Assembly: GCA_035515475.1 (NCBI GenBank)
Contig: DATJBF010000037.1
Coordinates: forward strand, 1 to 20,330
Direction of reading: 5' to 3'
Origin: DATJBF01 sp035515475
GTDB lineage: Bacteria > Verrucomicrobiota > Verrucomicrobiia > Palsa-1439
DNA length: 20,330 nucleotides
Shown: positions 6,587-12,873 of the stretch, piece after piece
Numbering within the stretch: position 1 is the first letter of the stretch
Layout of the letters: each line of letters starts with the position of its first letter
The notes under the pieces: generated by a model
What the model was told of the DNA's origin: nothing
What the model saw: only the letters and a program-made list of their open reading frames with translations
Databases searched by the model: none
Translations under genes and position numbers: made by a program

Positions 6587-7408
6587 CTAAGGTTCGGCAA
6601 CAGGAACGTTCCAATGATTCACTTTGTACACGAAATTCCGTTGAACAACGCTGGGGGTATTCCTTGCGTAAAATGATAATGCAGTTTTGGTTGCGTCTTC
6701 TGGGCCGCAAACGAGAGACCAATGGTCCTTACCGCCGCCATCTTCCGGCGTCCATGTCGCAACACACGCCGGGATTCCCTGAACGGGGCCTTTTGTCAGG
6801 CCGCCCGCCTTCTTCGGCTCGTAATAGTTTACGACAAATCCGACAACGTATGGCTTACTTCCTGGAAGAGATTGGTATTCCCACGCTGAAGTACCTGGGA
6901 ACTTCCCTTCTTTCCCCCAACCGAATGCCGAACGGCCTGTATCTGGTTTCCTCCAACCAACGATCTCATTCCCCTTTTGCGCGTCGATTTCCCTGAATAC
7001 CGCGACGCTTGCCGGCCCGCCTTGATCGGTGGGATCGACAGCGCCTATGGTCGCAGCCAGTAAGGGCGCTAAAGCAGTCCCAATCGCCTTGCTGATTTGG
7101 TAGACGGCTTGCCGCTTTGCCACTTGGCTAGCACCTGCGCTTATCGCGTCCAAGTACGCCGATTCCGTCTGCGCAATCGAGATGCTGTTGATGTCACAGA
7201 AGTTCCCCGATGGATCAATTCCATTGACGGGGTCGTCTACAGCGTACACGTATCTGTGTAAGGAGGGTGGGTCTTCCTGATCCCCTTCATATGAGTCCGC
7301 CGTTTGGAAGCGGCCGGTATTGGGATTCATCCAGCGCGCCTGCGACGTTACCGACATGAAAAGCGGTGCTATCGCGAGAAACGCGCCGAAGACGACTTGC
7401 CGATTCAT
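6587..7408 (-). CDS. Secreted mini-Rhs protein with unknown C-terminal (toxin-like) domain
   Basis: The 273-aa protein begins with a signal peptide (residues 1-24, cleavage after TSQA). It then has the end of an Rhs repeat-associated core (25-68): ARWMNPNTGRFQTADSYEG, LHRYVYAVDDPVNGIDPSGN, matching the usual R-Y-Y-D-P-x-TGRF ... N-P-x-N-x-x-D-PSG pattern. Residues 69-273 form a domain I do not recognise, ending DHWSLVCGPEDATK to HWNVPVAEP. Normal Rhs proteins carry more than a thousand residues of shell before this point; here it is missing. A strong GGAGGG 8 nt before the ATG and the export signal argue against a mere fragment. It lies 13 nt after a transglutaminase-like gene and 20 nt before a candidate immunity gene. 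A toxin role is inferred from architecture only. Confidence 0.8.
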   Translation of the reverse strand: MNRQVVFGAFLAIAPLFMSVTSQARWMNPNTGRFQTADSYEGDQEDPPSLHRYVYAVDDPVNGIDPSGNFCDINSISIAQTESAYLDAISAGASQVAKRQAVYQISKAIGTALAPLLAATIGAVDPTDQGGPASVAVFREIDAQKGNEIVGWRKPDTGRSAFGWGKEGKFPGTSAWEYQSLPGSKPYVVGFVVNYYEPKKAGGLTKGPVQGIPACVATWTPEDGGGKDHWSLVCGPEDATKTALSFYARNTPSVVQRNFVYKVNHWNVPVAEP

Positions 7409-7421
7409 GTTCGATTCCCTC

Positions 7422-8525
7422 CTATTCCTTCAGTTTGATTCTAATATCGATTGCGGCCTGTTCAGGCTTAATGCCGTAGAAGTTAAAGACGCGTTGATGT
7501 GCCGCCTTGATTCCGGGATCGTTGGGCGAGAGGTGGCGTGCCCGGGACAAATCGAGACACGCTTGGGTCTCGCGCTTGCCCATTTTCGTGAACCAATAGC
7601 CGTATCGTGCGAAAAAGAGTTGGCCCACGACCTCGCGATTGGTCAGGTCCTGAAGGTCACTCCCTTTCAATTGATCGCGCGTCATCCCTTCGACATCGAG
7701 ATAGGTCGAGTCGTCAGTCAAGCATGCATCTTCAATGATGGTCGGCTCGATGTTCACATAGAAGCCCGGTTCTTCCCAACGGATGAAGTAATGCTTGCCA
7801 ATCGCCACAAGACAAATGGGGAAACCGAGCCGTTGGCCGATCACCAGATAAATCAGCGGCATGGAAACGCATGATCCTCGATGAGTGCGAAGCAGCCCGA
7901 CCAGAAAGATGTTATCGGCGTCACCATACAGTGCCCGGGTCTCTGCCGGCGACAAATCCTCGTTGTGGAATTCCTCGTTGTATGCAAATCCCAATTTGTG
8001 GATAGCATAGGCAAACGCCCCGGCCCTACACATCGGGCTGTTGGGATTGCTCCTGTGCCTCCCGCTCGCTTGCGTCGCCATGTCTTGACGCACCTGCTCC
8101 GTCAAGGACTCGATCTGTTTGAAATAGGCTTCCCGCGTGAGACTGCGAAGCTCCGGGATGTCCGCCGCAATCAGCCAATTTGCCAGCACCAGATCGATGT
8201 CCTCGTCTTTTCCGTGAAGCATCTTCTCAAGCTCGCGTTCGGCTTCGGTGTATGGCGGAAACTGGCCAAATTCAGTTTTCCACGAAAGCGCACGTTCTTC
8301 CGGGGTAACCACGTGAGTTGGCGGCGCAATCTCTTGCAAGGCCGATTCGGCGGAGGCTGATGGACTGCTTGGCGCGAAGACGATCGGCTGACGGGGATTG
8401 CGGGTGGGTTGTTGAGCGAAAGTAGCTGCGTGAAACGAAAGAGCCGCGGTAACAAGAACGGAGCCTCCCAAGGCCCAACAACGTCCAGCCCGCGATCTTC
8501 GCTTTCCTTGATGGAGCCTCACCAT
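7422..8525 (-). CDS. Exported transglutaminase-like (SirB1/Transglut_core2-type) protein
   Basis: The 367-aa product has a basic N-terminus and hydrophobic segment ending in ATFA (signal peptide about 1-37), a Pro/Ser-rich linker, and a domain with the papain-like pattern. RTHRGSCVSMPLIYLVIGQR contains the candidate nucleophile C219, GKHYFIRW contains H245, and YVNIEP follows where the third catalytic residue is expected. That third position appears as Asn/Glu (N258/E260) instead of Asp. Family members may be proteases, transglutaminases or inactive scaffolds. The start at 8525 is preferred because GAGGAG lies just upstream and the signal peptide starts there. The stop codon overlaps the ribosome site of the mini-Rhs gene, so the two are very likely co-translated. 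Function unknown. Confidence 0.7.
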   Translation of the reverse strand: MVRLHQGKRRSRAGRCWALGGSVLVTAALSFHAATFAQQPTRNPRQPIVFAPSSPSASAESALQEIAPPTHVVTPEERALSWKTEFGQFPPYTEAERELEKMLHGKDEDIDLVLANWLIAADIPELRSLTREAYFKQIESLTEQVRQDMATQASGRHRSNPNSPMCRAGAFAYAIHKLGFAYNEEFHNEDLSPAETRALYGDADNIFLVGLLRTHRGSCVSMPLIYLVIGQRLGFPICLVAIGKHYFIRWEEPGFYVNIEPTIIEDACLTDDSTYLDVEGMTRDQLKGSDLQDLTNREVVGQLFFARYGYWFTKMGKRETQACLDLSRARHLSPNDPGIKAAHQRVFNFYGIKPEQAAIDIRIKLKE

Positions 8526-8559
8526 CGTCTCCTCGCCTCTCCTATCAACGACGCGCGCA

Positions 8560-8602
8560 AAACAACGTTCGTTGTTTACTCCCGCGTGCCAAACGGTGTC
8601 AA
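8560..8602 (-). promoter_or_regulatory. Promoter with overlapping palindrome for the accessory operon
   Basis: On the minus strand, TTGACA (8602-8597) and TAAACA (8578-8573) are spaced by 18 bp upstream of the transglutaminase-like gene. An almost perfect palindrome, AAACAACG-TT-CGTTGTTT (8560-8577), covers the -10 box and the expected start point, where a repressor would bind. The intergenic region to jag (8526-8694) holds nothing else. Confidence 0.45.
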
Positions 8603-8694
8603 CGACAAATACAGCGACGGCCGGGAGGTTTACCACGCTCCGCGTGGCCGCTCCTACAAACAACGGCGCGCCCGGCGGTCGCGCCCTACCATTT

Positions 8695-9198
8695 CTACGC
8701 CGCCGGTTTTTCGCGGACGCGGATGAGCATTCTCTTCATGCCGGCTTCGTCGCCGTCGCCTTCGCTGATGGCTTCCAATTCGCGGTCTTTTTCCATGTGC
8801 AAATGAATGACGCGGCGGTCGAACGCGCTGAACGGCCCGATCCTCACGGGATCGCCCCAGCGGCGGACCCTGTCGGCGGCCTCGACGACTTTCTTGAGGA
8901 TGTCGTCGCGTTGACGTTCGCGGTAGCGTTCACAATCGACGGTGACGCGCGGTGCATCGGGGTTCATGCGCTGGAGGATGCGGTTCAGTAGAAACTGCAG
9001 GTGGCTGAGCGTCTGTCCGTGTTTGCCGATGAGGCGACCCGGTTCGGCGGTGGCGATGTGCAGCAGCGGTGCTCCGTCCATGCTGAATTGTTCGACCTTG
9101 GTCTGCAGGCCGAGGCCATCGAGCATTTCCTGGAGGATCTTGCGGGAATCGGGTAGCGGCGCAGGGGACGCGGGTTTTGCTGCGGTCTCAGTTTCCAT
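8695..9198 (-). CDS. jag: Jag/KhpB-type KH-R3H RNA-binding protein
   Basis: The 167-aa protein has a KH domain with the loop RLIGKHGQTL (about residues 55-64). It also has a C-terminal R3H domain with FSAFDRRVIHLHM (R-x3-H visible) followed by the acidic stretch AISEGDGDE. KhpB/Jag binds RNA and affects cell elongation and division in Firmicutes. The N-terminal Jag_N domain is absent, the first 20 residues being an Ala/Pro-rich tail, so this is the short KH-R3H form. AGGAG stands 7 nt before the ATG. Its place directly downstream of yidC is the classical gene order and supports the call. Confidence 0.92.
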   Translation of the reverse strand: METETAAKPASPAPLPDSRKILQEMLDGLGLQTKVEQFSMDGAPLLHIATAEPGRLIGKHGQTLSHLQFLLNRILQRMNPDAPRVTVDCERYRERQRDDILKKVVEAADRVRRWGDPVRIGPFSAFDRRVIHLHMEKDRELEAISEGDGDEAGMKRMLIRVREKPAA

Positions 9199-9294
9199 GT
9201 CTAGGCTCCTATATTTTGCGGCGTTCGGCCGGCCGCTACGGGGGGCTGGCTGCGACGCCTGCTGATGCCAAGTTGAGCGGTACTCTATCAGAAA

Positions 9295-10992
9295 TCATTT
9301 CGTTTTTCCAGTGGATGGTACGGGCACGGCCCGGGCCCCCGTATCCGCCTGCCGCATGCTCCACCATTGTTGCGCAATCGACAGGAATTGCTGGACCGTC
9401 CAGTACAGCACCAGCCCCGACGACGAACTGTAGAAGAAGAACAGCATCATCAGCGGCATAAACATCATCATTTGCTGCTGTTTCGGGTCGCCGCCCGAGG
9501 GGGTGAGTTTCATCTGCCAGATCATGCTGACGCCCATCGCAATGGGGAGCGGGTTGACCGGGAAACCAAGCAGATGCGCTACGGTGTCGGGTTGGGACAG
9601 ATCCTTGATCCACAGGAACGAGGCGCCGCGCAATTCGACGGCGCTGCGCAGCATCGCAAACAGCGCAAAGAACACGGGAATCTGCACCGCCATCGGCAGG
9701 CAACCCGCAAACGGGTTGATCTTGTGCTCCTTGTACAACTTCATCATCTCCGTGTTGAGCCGTTGGGGGTCGTCTTTGTACTTCTCGCGCAGCTTGGTCA
9801 TCAACGGCTGGAACTTCTGCATCGCCTTCATCGACTTGATGCTCTTGGCCTGGACCGGCCAGAACAAAATCTTGATGAGGATGGTGATGATGATGATCGC
9901 CACGCCGTAGTTCGGGATCAGCCCGTAAAAGAATTTCATGCTCTTGAGCAACACCACGCTGATGACGCTCCAGAAACCGAACTGCATGACTTCTTCCTGG
10001 CCGCCGTGCAACGCGACCAGCCGCTCGTATTCCTTCGGGCCCGCGTACCAGGTGAACACGTAGCGCTCGGTGCCGTTGCTCGTCGTGGCCATCGGCACGA
10101 GTTTCAGCGCGGCGCTGACGCCGTGTGGCGGCTGTTTCGCCTTCCAGTCAGCGGGGCGCGGCAGTTCCACCTCGTGGTAAGCGATCTCGACGGCATTGGT
10201 TGACGGCGTGAGGATCATCGTGAAGAACTGGTCCTTCACCGCGCCCCACCGCGCGTTCACCGTCTCGTTGCTGATGCCTTTCGCGGCATACTTGGCGATG
10301 TGTCCCAAGTCGCGGTACTGATACTTCTCCCCCACCAGCCAACTGGCCGAGAGATAGTTGGGCGGTTCCTTGGGATTCGCAGGCGCGGCCGTGCCGATGG
10401 TGAGCTCCACCGTCGTCGGCAGGGGTCCGCCTGCTTGCGGGGCGCGGGCGATTTCCACCGTATTGCTAAGCAAGTAGCCCTCGCCGAGCCTGAACGTCTT
10501 GGTAACTTCCAGTCCCTCCCTCGTGCGGCGCCGCATCACAAGCACGTCGGCGGCGGGTCGCGCAACCGTGTACGCGGCGTCGGGCCCGGCGTTGGTGACG
10601 CCGTCCAGCGCGAGCGCGGGGACGAAATCCCCTCCGTTGAGCACCACGTTGCCCGAGCCGTTGGTCTTATGTTTGAGCAACTCGACCTGACGCACCCCAC
10701 CTCCCCAACTGGTGAACTCCATGCGGACATAATCGTTGGTGAGCGTGACGGTTTGTTCGGCTGGCCGTGGTTCCTCAGGCTCGACCATGGCTGCCTTTGT
10801 CGGCGGCGCCGCAGCGGGTTTCTCAACCGTCGGGGGAATCTCCGCCTGCGGTTGAGGCGCGTTGGTAACGGCAGCCGCTGCCGGTCGCGGCGGCTTCGGC
10901 TTCGGCGGGTAGATCTTGTTCACCAGCGTCTGCCAGGCGAACAAGGCAATCAGACACGCGACGACCACCAGGACTGTTTTCTTGTCCATCAT
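9295..10992 (-). CDS. yidC: Membrane protein insertase YidC
   Basis: This 565-aa inner-membrane insertase works with or beside SecYEG. The first membrane segment is at about 6-24, followed by a Pro/Ala-rich linker and a large periplasmic beta-sandwich domain, as in Gram-negative forms. The conserved C-terminal core begins near YGLIPNYGVAIIIITILIK and includes FWPVQAKSIKSMKAMQ, the cytoplasmic hairpin with REKYKDDPQRLNTEMMKLYK, and INPFAGCLPMAVQIPVFFAL. It ends in QQMMMFMPLMMLFFFY and GLVLYWTVQQFLSI. The start overlaps the yidD stop (ATGA, 10992-10989), giving translational coupling; a second ATG follows directly. A 96-bp gap without gene separates it from jag. Confidence 0.97.
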   Translation of the reverse strand: MMDKKTVLVVVACLIALFAWQTLVNKIYPPKPKPPRPAAAAVTNAPQPQAEIPPTVEKPAAAPPTKAAMVEPEEPRPAEQTVTLTNDYVRMEFTSWGGGVRQVELLKHKTNGSGNVVLNGGDFVPALALDGVTNAGPDAAYTVARPAADVLVMRRRTREGLEVTKTFRLGEGYLLSNTVEIARAPQAGGPLPTTVELTIGTAAPANPKEPPNYLSASWLVGEKYQYRDLGHIAKYAAKGISNETVNARWGAVKDQFFTMILTPSTNAVEIAYHEVELPRPADWKAKQPPHGVSAALKLVPMATTSNGTERYVFTWYAGPKEYERLVALHGGQEEVMQFGFWSVISVVLLKSMKFFYGLIPNYGVAIIIITILIKILFWPVQAKSIKSMKAMQKFQPLMTKLREKYKDDPQRLNTEMMKLYKEHKINPFAGCLPMAVQIPVFFALFAMLRSAVELRGASFLWIKDLSQPDTVAHLLGFPVNPLPIAMGVSMIWQMKLTPSGGDPKQQQMMMFMPLMMLFFFYSSSSGLVLYWTVQQFLSIAQQWWSMRQADTGARAVPVPSTGKTK

Positions 10993-11231
10993 GATTTGGG
11001 GACCGGGTCAACGCCGCCTTCGGCAAACGGATGGCACCGCCCCAGCCGTTTCGCAGTCAGCCACAGGCCGCGGGCGGGGCCGAATTTCTCGATGGCTTCG
11101 CGGGCGTAGCAGGAGCAGGTGGGATGAAAGCGGCAGCACCTGCCCGCCAGCGGCGGCGCGGGCAGCAGCATCTTCAGCGGCGACAGGTATCGATACAGCC
11201 GCAGAAGAAATAAAAGTAACGCTTTGATCAC
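10989..11231 (-). CDS. yidD: Membrane protein insertion efficiency factor YidD
   Basis: The 80-residue membrane-associated helper of YidC is recognised by RCCRFHPTCSCYAREAIEKF, GLWLTAKRLGRCHPFAEGG and the terminal VDPVP. The cysteines of CCRFHPTCSCY and RCHP are the family pattern. It starts inside the end of rnpA (ATGA overlap 11231-11228) and overlaps yidC by the same device, so the three genes form a tightly coupled chain. Confidence 0.96.
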   Translation of the reverse strand: MIKALLLFLLRLYRYLSPLKMLLPAPPLAGRCCRFHPTCSCYAREAIEKFGPARGLWLTAKRLGRCHPFAEGGVDPVPKS

Positions 11232-11626
11232 GTCTCGTTGAGGACGCCCGCCGCTCGGAACTGGCGCAGCAAATCCGCCTCCACATCCTGAAGGCGTTTC
11301 CCGTTGATGGCACTGCGGGCAATCATGACGATCTGCAAATTGGTTTTGAGTTTCTGTTTGTTCAACCGATAGGCCTCGCGCAAGAGCCGCCGGGCGCGAC
11401 TGCGGACGACCGCGCCGCCCACCTTGCGGCTGGCTACGACACCGACCGTGCGGCCCGCGACGGCATCCTGGCCGGGCGGCTCGGGAGGACGGTCGAGGAC
11501 ATACAGCACCGTAATTCGACCCTCGAACTTTTGACCGCGTTCATACACGGACCGAAACTGGTGCCCGCGCTGGAGTCGCTCGCGTTTCGGCAATGTGTGG
11601 CTGGCATCCAACCTGGCCTCCGCCAA
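11228..11626 (-). CDS. rnpA: Ribonuclease P protein component
   Basis: This is the protein subunit of RNase P, which binds the catalytic RNA and processes tRNA 5' ends. It is about 132 aa, with the family start LPKRERLQRGHQFRSVYERG, the central VGVVASRKVGGAVVRSRARRLLREAYR carrying the conserved RNR-like basic helix, and the tail LQDVEADLLRQF. The assumed start is TTG at 11626, with GGAGG (11645-11641) 14 nt upstream, which is rather far; an internal start nearer LPKRERL cannot be excluded. It follows rpmH by 22 bp, the universal order. Confidence 0.93.
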   Translation of the reverse strand: MAEARLDASHTLPKRERLQRGHQFRSVYERGQKFEGRITVLYVLDRPPEPPGQDAVAGRTVGVVASRKVGGAVVRSRARRLLREAYRLNKQKLKTNLQIVMIARSAINGKRLQDVEADLLRQFRAAGVLNET

Positions 11627-11648
11627 TGCACGGCAACCGGCCTCCAGC

Positions 11649-11783
11649 TCAAACCGAGAGGCGTTTCCGCCCTTTACGGCGACGCCGACTGAGGATCGCG
11701 CGGCCGCGTTTCGTGCGCGTCCGCTTCAAGAACCCGAATCTCCGTTGCCGCCGAATCTTGGACGGTTGATATGTTCGTTTCAT
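11649..11783 (-). CDS. rpmH: Ribosomal protein bL34
   Basis: The 44-residue, very basic protein reads MKRTYQPSKIRRQRRFGF, then LKRTRTKRGRAILSRRRRKG and RKRLSV. This is the standard L34 pattern (KRTYQPS, HGF replaced by FGF, GRxxLxxRRxKGRxxLS). It is the first gene of the rpmH-rnpA-yidD-yidC-jag cluster. AGGGAG precedes the ATG but forms part of a 9-bp inverted repeat. Confidence 0.97.
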   Translation of the reverse strand: MKRTYQPSKIRRQRRFGFLKRTRTKRGRAILSRRRRKGRKRLSV

Positions 11784-11807
11784 GCGCTCCCTTCGCTCAG
11801 GGAGCGC
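11784..11807 (-). promoter_or_regulatory. Inverted repeat burying the rpmH ribosome-binding site
   Basis: GCGCTCCCT and AGGGAGCGC form a perfect 9-bp stem with a 6-nt loop directly against the rpmH start codon. The right arm (minus strand) is the AGGGAG Shine-Dalgarno sequence. The predicted transcription start lies within the outer arm, so in RNA the stem may be about six pairs; alternatively the palindrome is a DNA operator at +1. Confidence 0.55.
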
Positions 11808-11809
11808 GC

Positions 11810-11837
11810 ATCATATCAGGCTCGAAATCGTTGTCAA
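11810..11837 (-). promoter_or_regulatory. Near-consensus promoter of the rpmH cluster
   Basis: On the minus strand, TTGACA (11837-11832) and TATGAT (11815-11810) are separated by 16 bp. The -35 box includes the TGA stop codon (11836-11834) of the upstream aminotransferase gene. The start point would fall near 11803, giving a leader of about 20 nt. Confidence 0.75.
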
Positions 11838-12694
11838 GGAACGCGGTCACAACCGACAAACAGCCGCGCGAACCGGTCGTAAATCCGCATCGATACCGGG
11901 CCCGTCTTCCCCCTGCCGATTGGCTTTCCGTCGACCGCAACCACGGGCATGATCTCGATCGTCGTGCTCGTGAGAAACATTTCGTCCGCCCCGTACAAAT
12001 CGGCCTTCGTAATTCGTTCCTCCCCCGTTTCGAGCCCCACCTCCCGCGCGGCCACCAGAATTTTGTCACGGGTGACTCCGGAAAGGATCCGGGTGCTTTT
12101 GGGCGGCGTGCGCAACCTCCCCCGCGTGATAATGAACACATTCCCGGCAGTCGACTCGTTGACCGTACCGTCGGCTTCCACGAACACCGCGTCCCCGGCG
12201 TTGGCCTTCTTCGCCGCATGATAAGCAAGGATGCTCGGCAGCAGGGCGATGCTTTTCACGTCGCACCGGGCCCAGCGAAATTCAGGCAAGGTAATGACGG
12301 CGATGCCGTCCTCGCGAAGCCGGGCCGCACGTGCCGGAAGTTCGCGCACGGTCATCACGACCGTCGGCTCCGTATCCCTGGGGATCCCGCGATGGCGCGG
12401 GGCGCGGCCCCGCGTGATTTGCAGGTACACCACCGCCTCGGTGAAGCCGGCCCGCCGGACGCCGTCTTCAATGAGCGCCTTGACCCGTTCCGCGCCGAAG
12501 GGGACCCTCAGTTCGATGGCGTCGAGGCTGCGAAACAGCCGCGCCACGTGCTCGTCAGTCGCGAATGGCTTGCCGGCGTACGTGCGGACGACCTCGTACA
12601 CGCCGTCCGCGAACTGGAATCCGCGGTCTTCGATGTGAACCGTGGCGCGTTCGAGGGGCAGAAACTCCCCGTTGACATAAGCAATCTCTGGCAC
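11834..12694 (-). CDS. dat: D-amino-acid aminotransferase (class IV PLP fold)
   Basis: This PLP enzyme interconverts D-alanine and D-glutamate with keto acids, supplying peptidoglycan precursors. The 286-aa length fits. Motifs include AYVNGEFLPLERATVHIEDRG at the start, FADGVYEVVR, the lysine for the Schiff base in ARCDVKSIALL (K147), and the signature FVEADGTVNESTAGNVF with the PLP-contacting Glu (E180). Branched-chain aminotransferase or aminodeoxychorismate lyase are less likely because of the CDVKS context. The start is GTG at 12694, with AGGGAGGG 9 nt upstream; an upstream ATG would add 43 unrelated residues across the promoter. It lies directly before rpmH on the same strand, but that cluster has its own promoter. 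Confidence 0.88.
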   Translation of the reverse strand: MPEIAYVNGEFLPLERATVHIEDRGFQFADGVYEVVRTYAGKPFATDEHVARLFRSLDAIELRVPFGAERVKALIEDGVRRAGFTEAVVYLQITRGRAPRHRGIPRDTEPTVVMTVRELPARAARLREDGIAVITLPEFRWARCDVKSIALLPSILAYHAAKKANAGDAVFVEADGTVNESTAGNVFIITRGRLRTPPKSTRILSGVTRDKILVAAREVGLETGEERITKADLYGADEMFLTSTTIEIMPVVAVDGKPIGRGKTGPVSMRIYDRFARLFVGCDRVP

Positions 12695-12733
12695 GATGCC
12701 GGTCCCTCCCTGTGGAGTGGGAAATCCGCCGTG

Positions 12734-12763
12734 ACTATAAGTTTTGGCGCCGCGGTCTGTCAA
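12734..12763 (-). promoter_or_regulatory. Promoter of dat
   Basis: On the minus strand, TTGACA (12763-12758) is followed after 18 bp by TATAGT (12739-12734). The leader would be about 33 nt, with the strong AGGGAGGG ribosome site inside it. Confidence 0.65.
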
Positions 12764-12822
12764 CGACTGCGCGGGCAAGGCTGCTCGAGCCAGAGGGCGC
12801 GACAACCGGGGAAATTTTTGCA

Positions 12823-12851
12823 TTGAAATCCCGCCTCGATTCCCCTATTGT
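12823..12851 (+). promoter_or_regulatory. Promoter of the coiled-coil/TPR gene
   Basis: TTGAAA (12823-12828) and TATTGT (12846-12851) with a 17-bp spacer precede the ATG at 12874 by about 16 nt of leader. It is divergent from the dat promoter. Confidence 0.5.
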
Positions 12852-12873
12852 CCGCGCTCGGGGAACCCTGACA

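Noticed and set aside
9222..9245. CGGCCGGCCG palindrome between yidC and jag as a terminator
   Set aside because: It is a short GC palindrome without T tract, and the genes on both sides are expected to be co-transcribed.
11784..12763. Replication origin near rpmH
   Set aside because: In some bacteria oriC and dnaA lie upstream of rpmH, but here the aminotransferase gene does, and I found no cluster of TTATCCACA-like boxes or AT-rich unwinding region.
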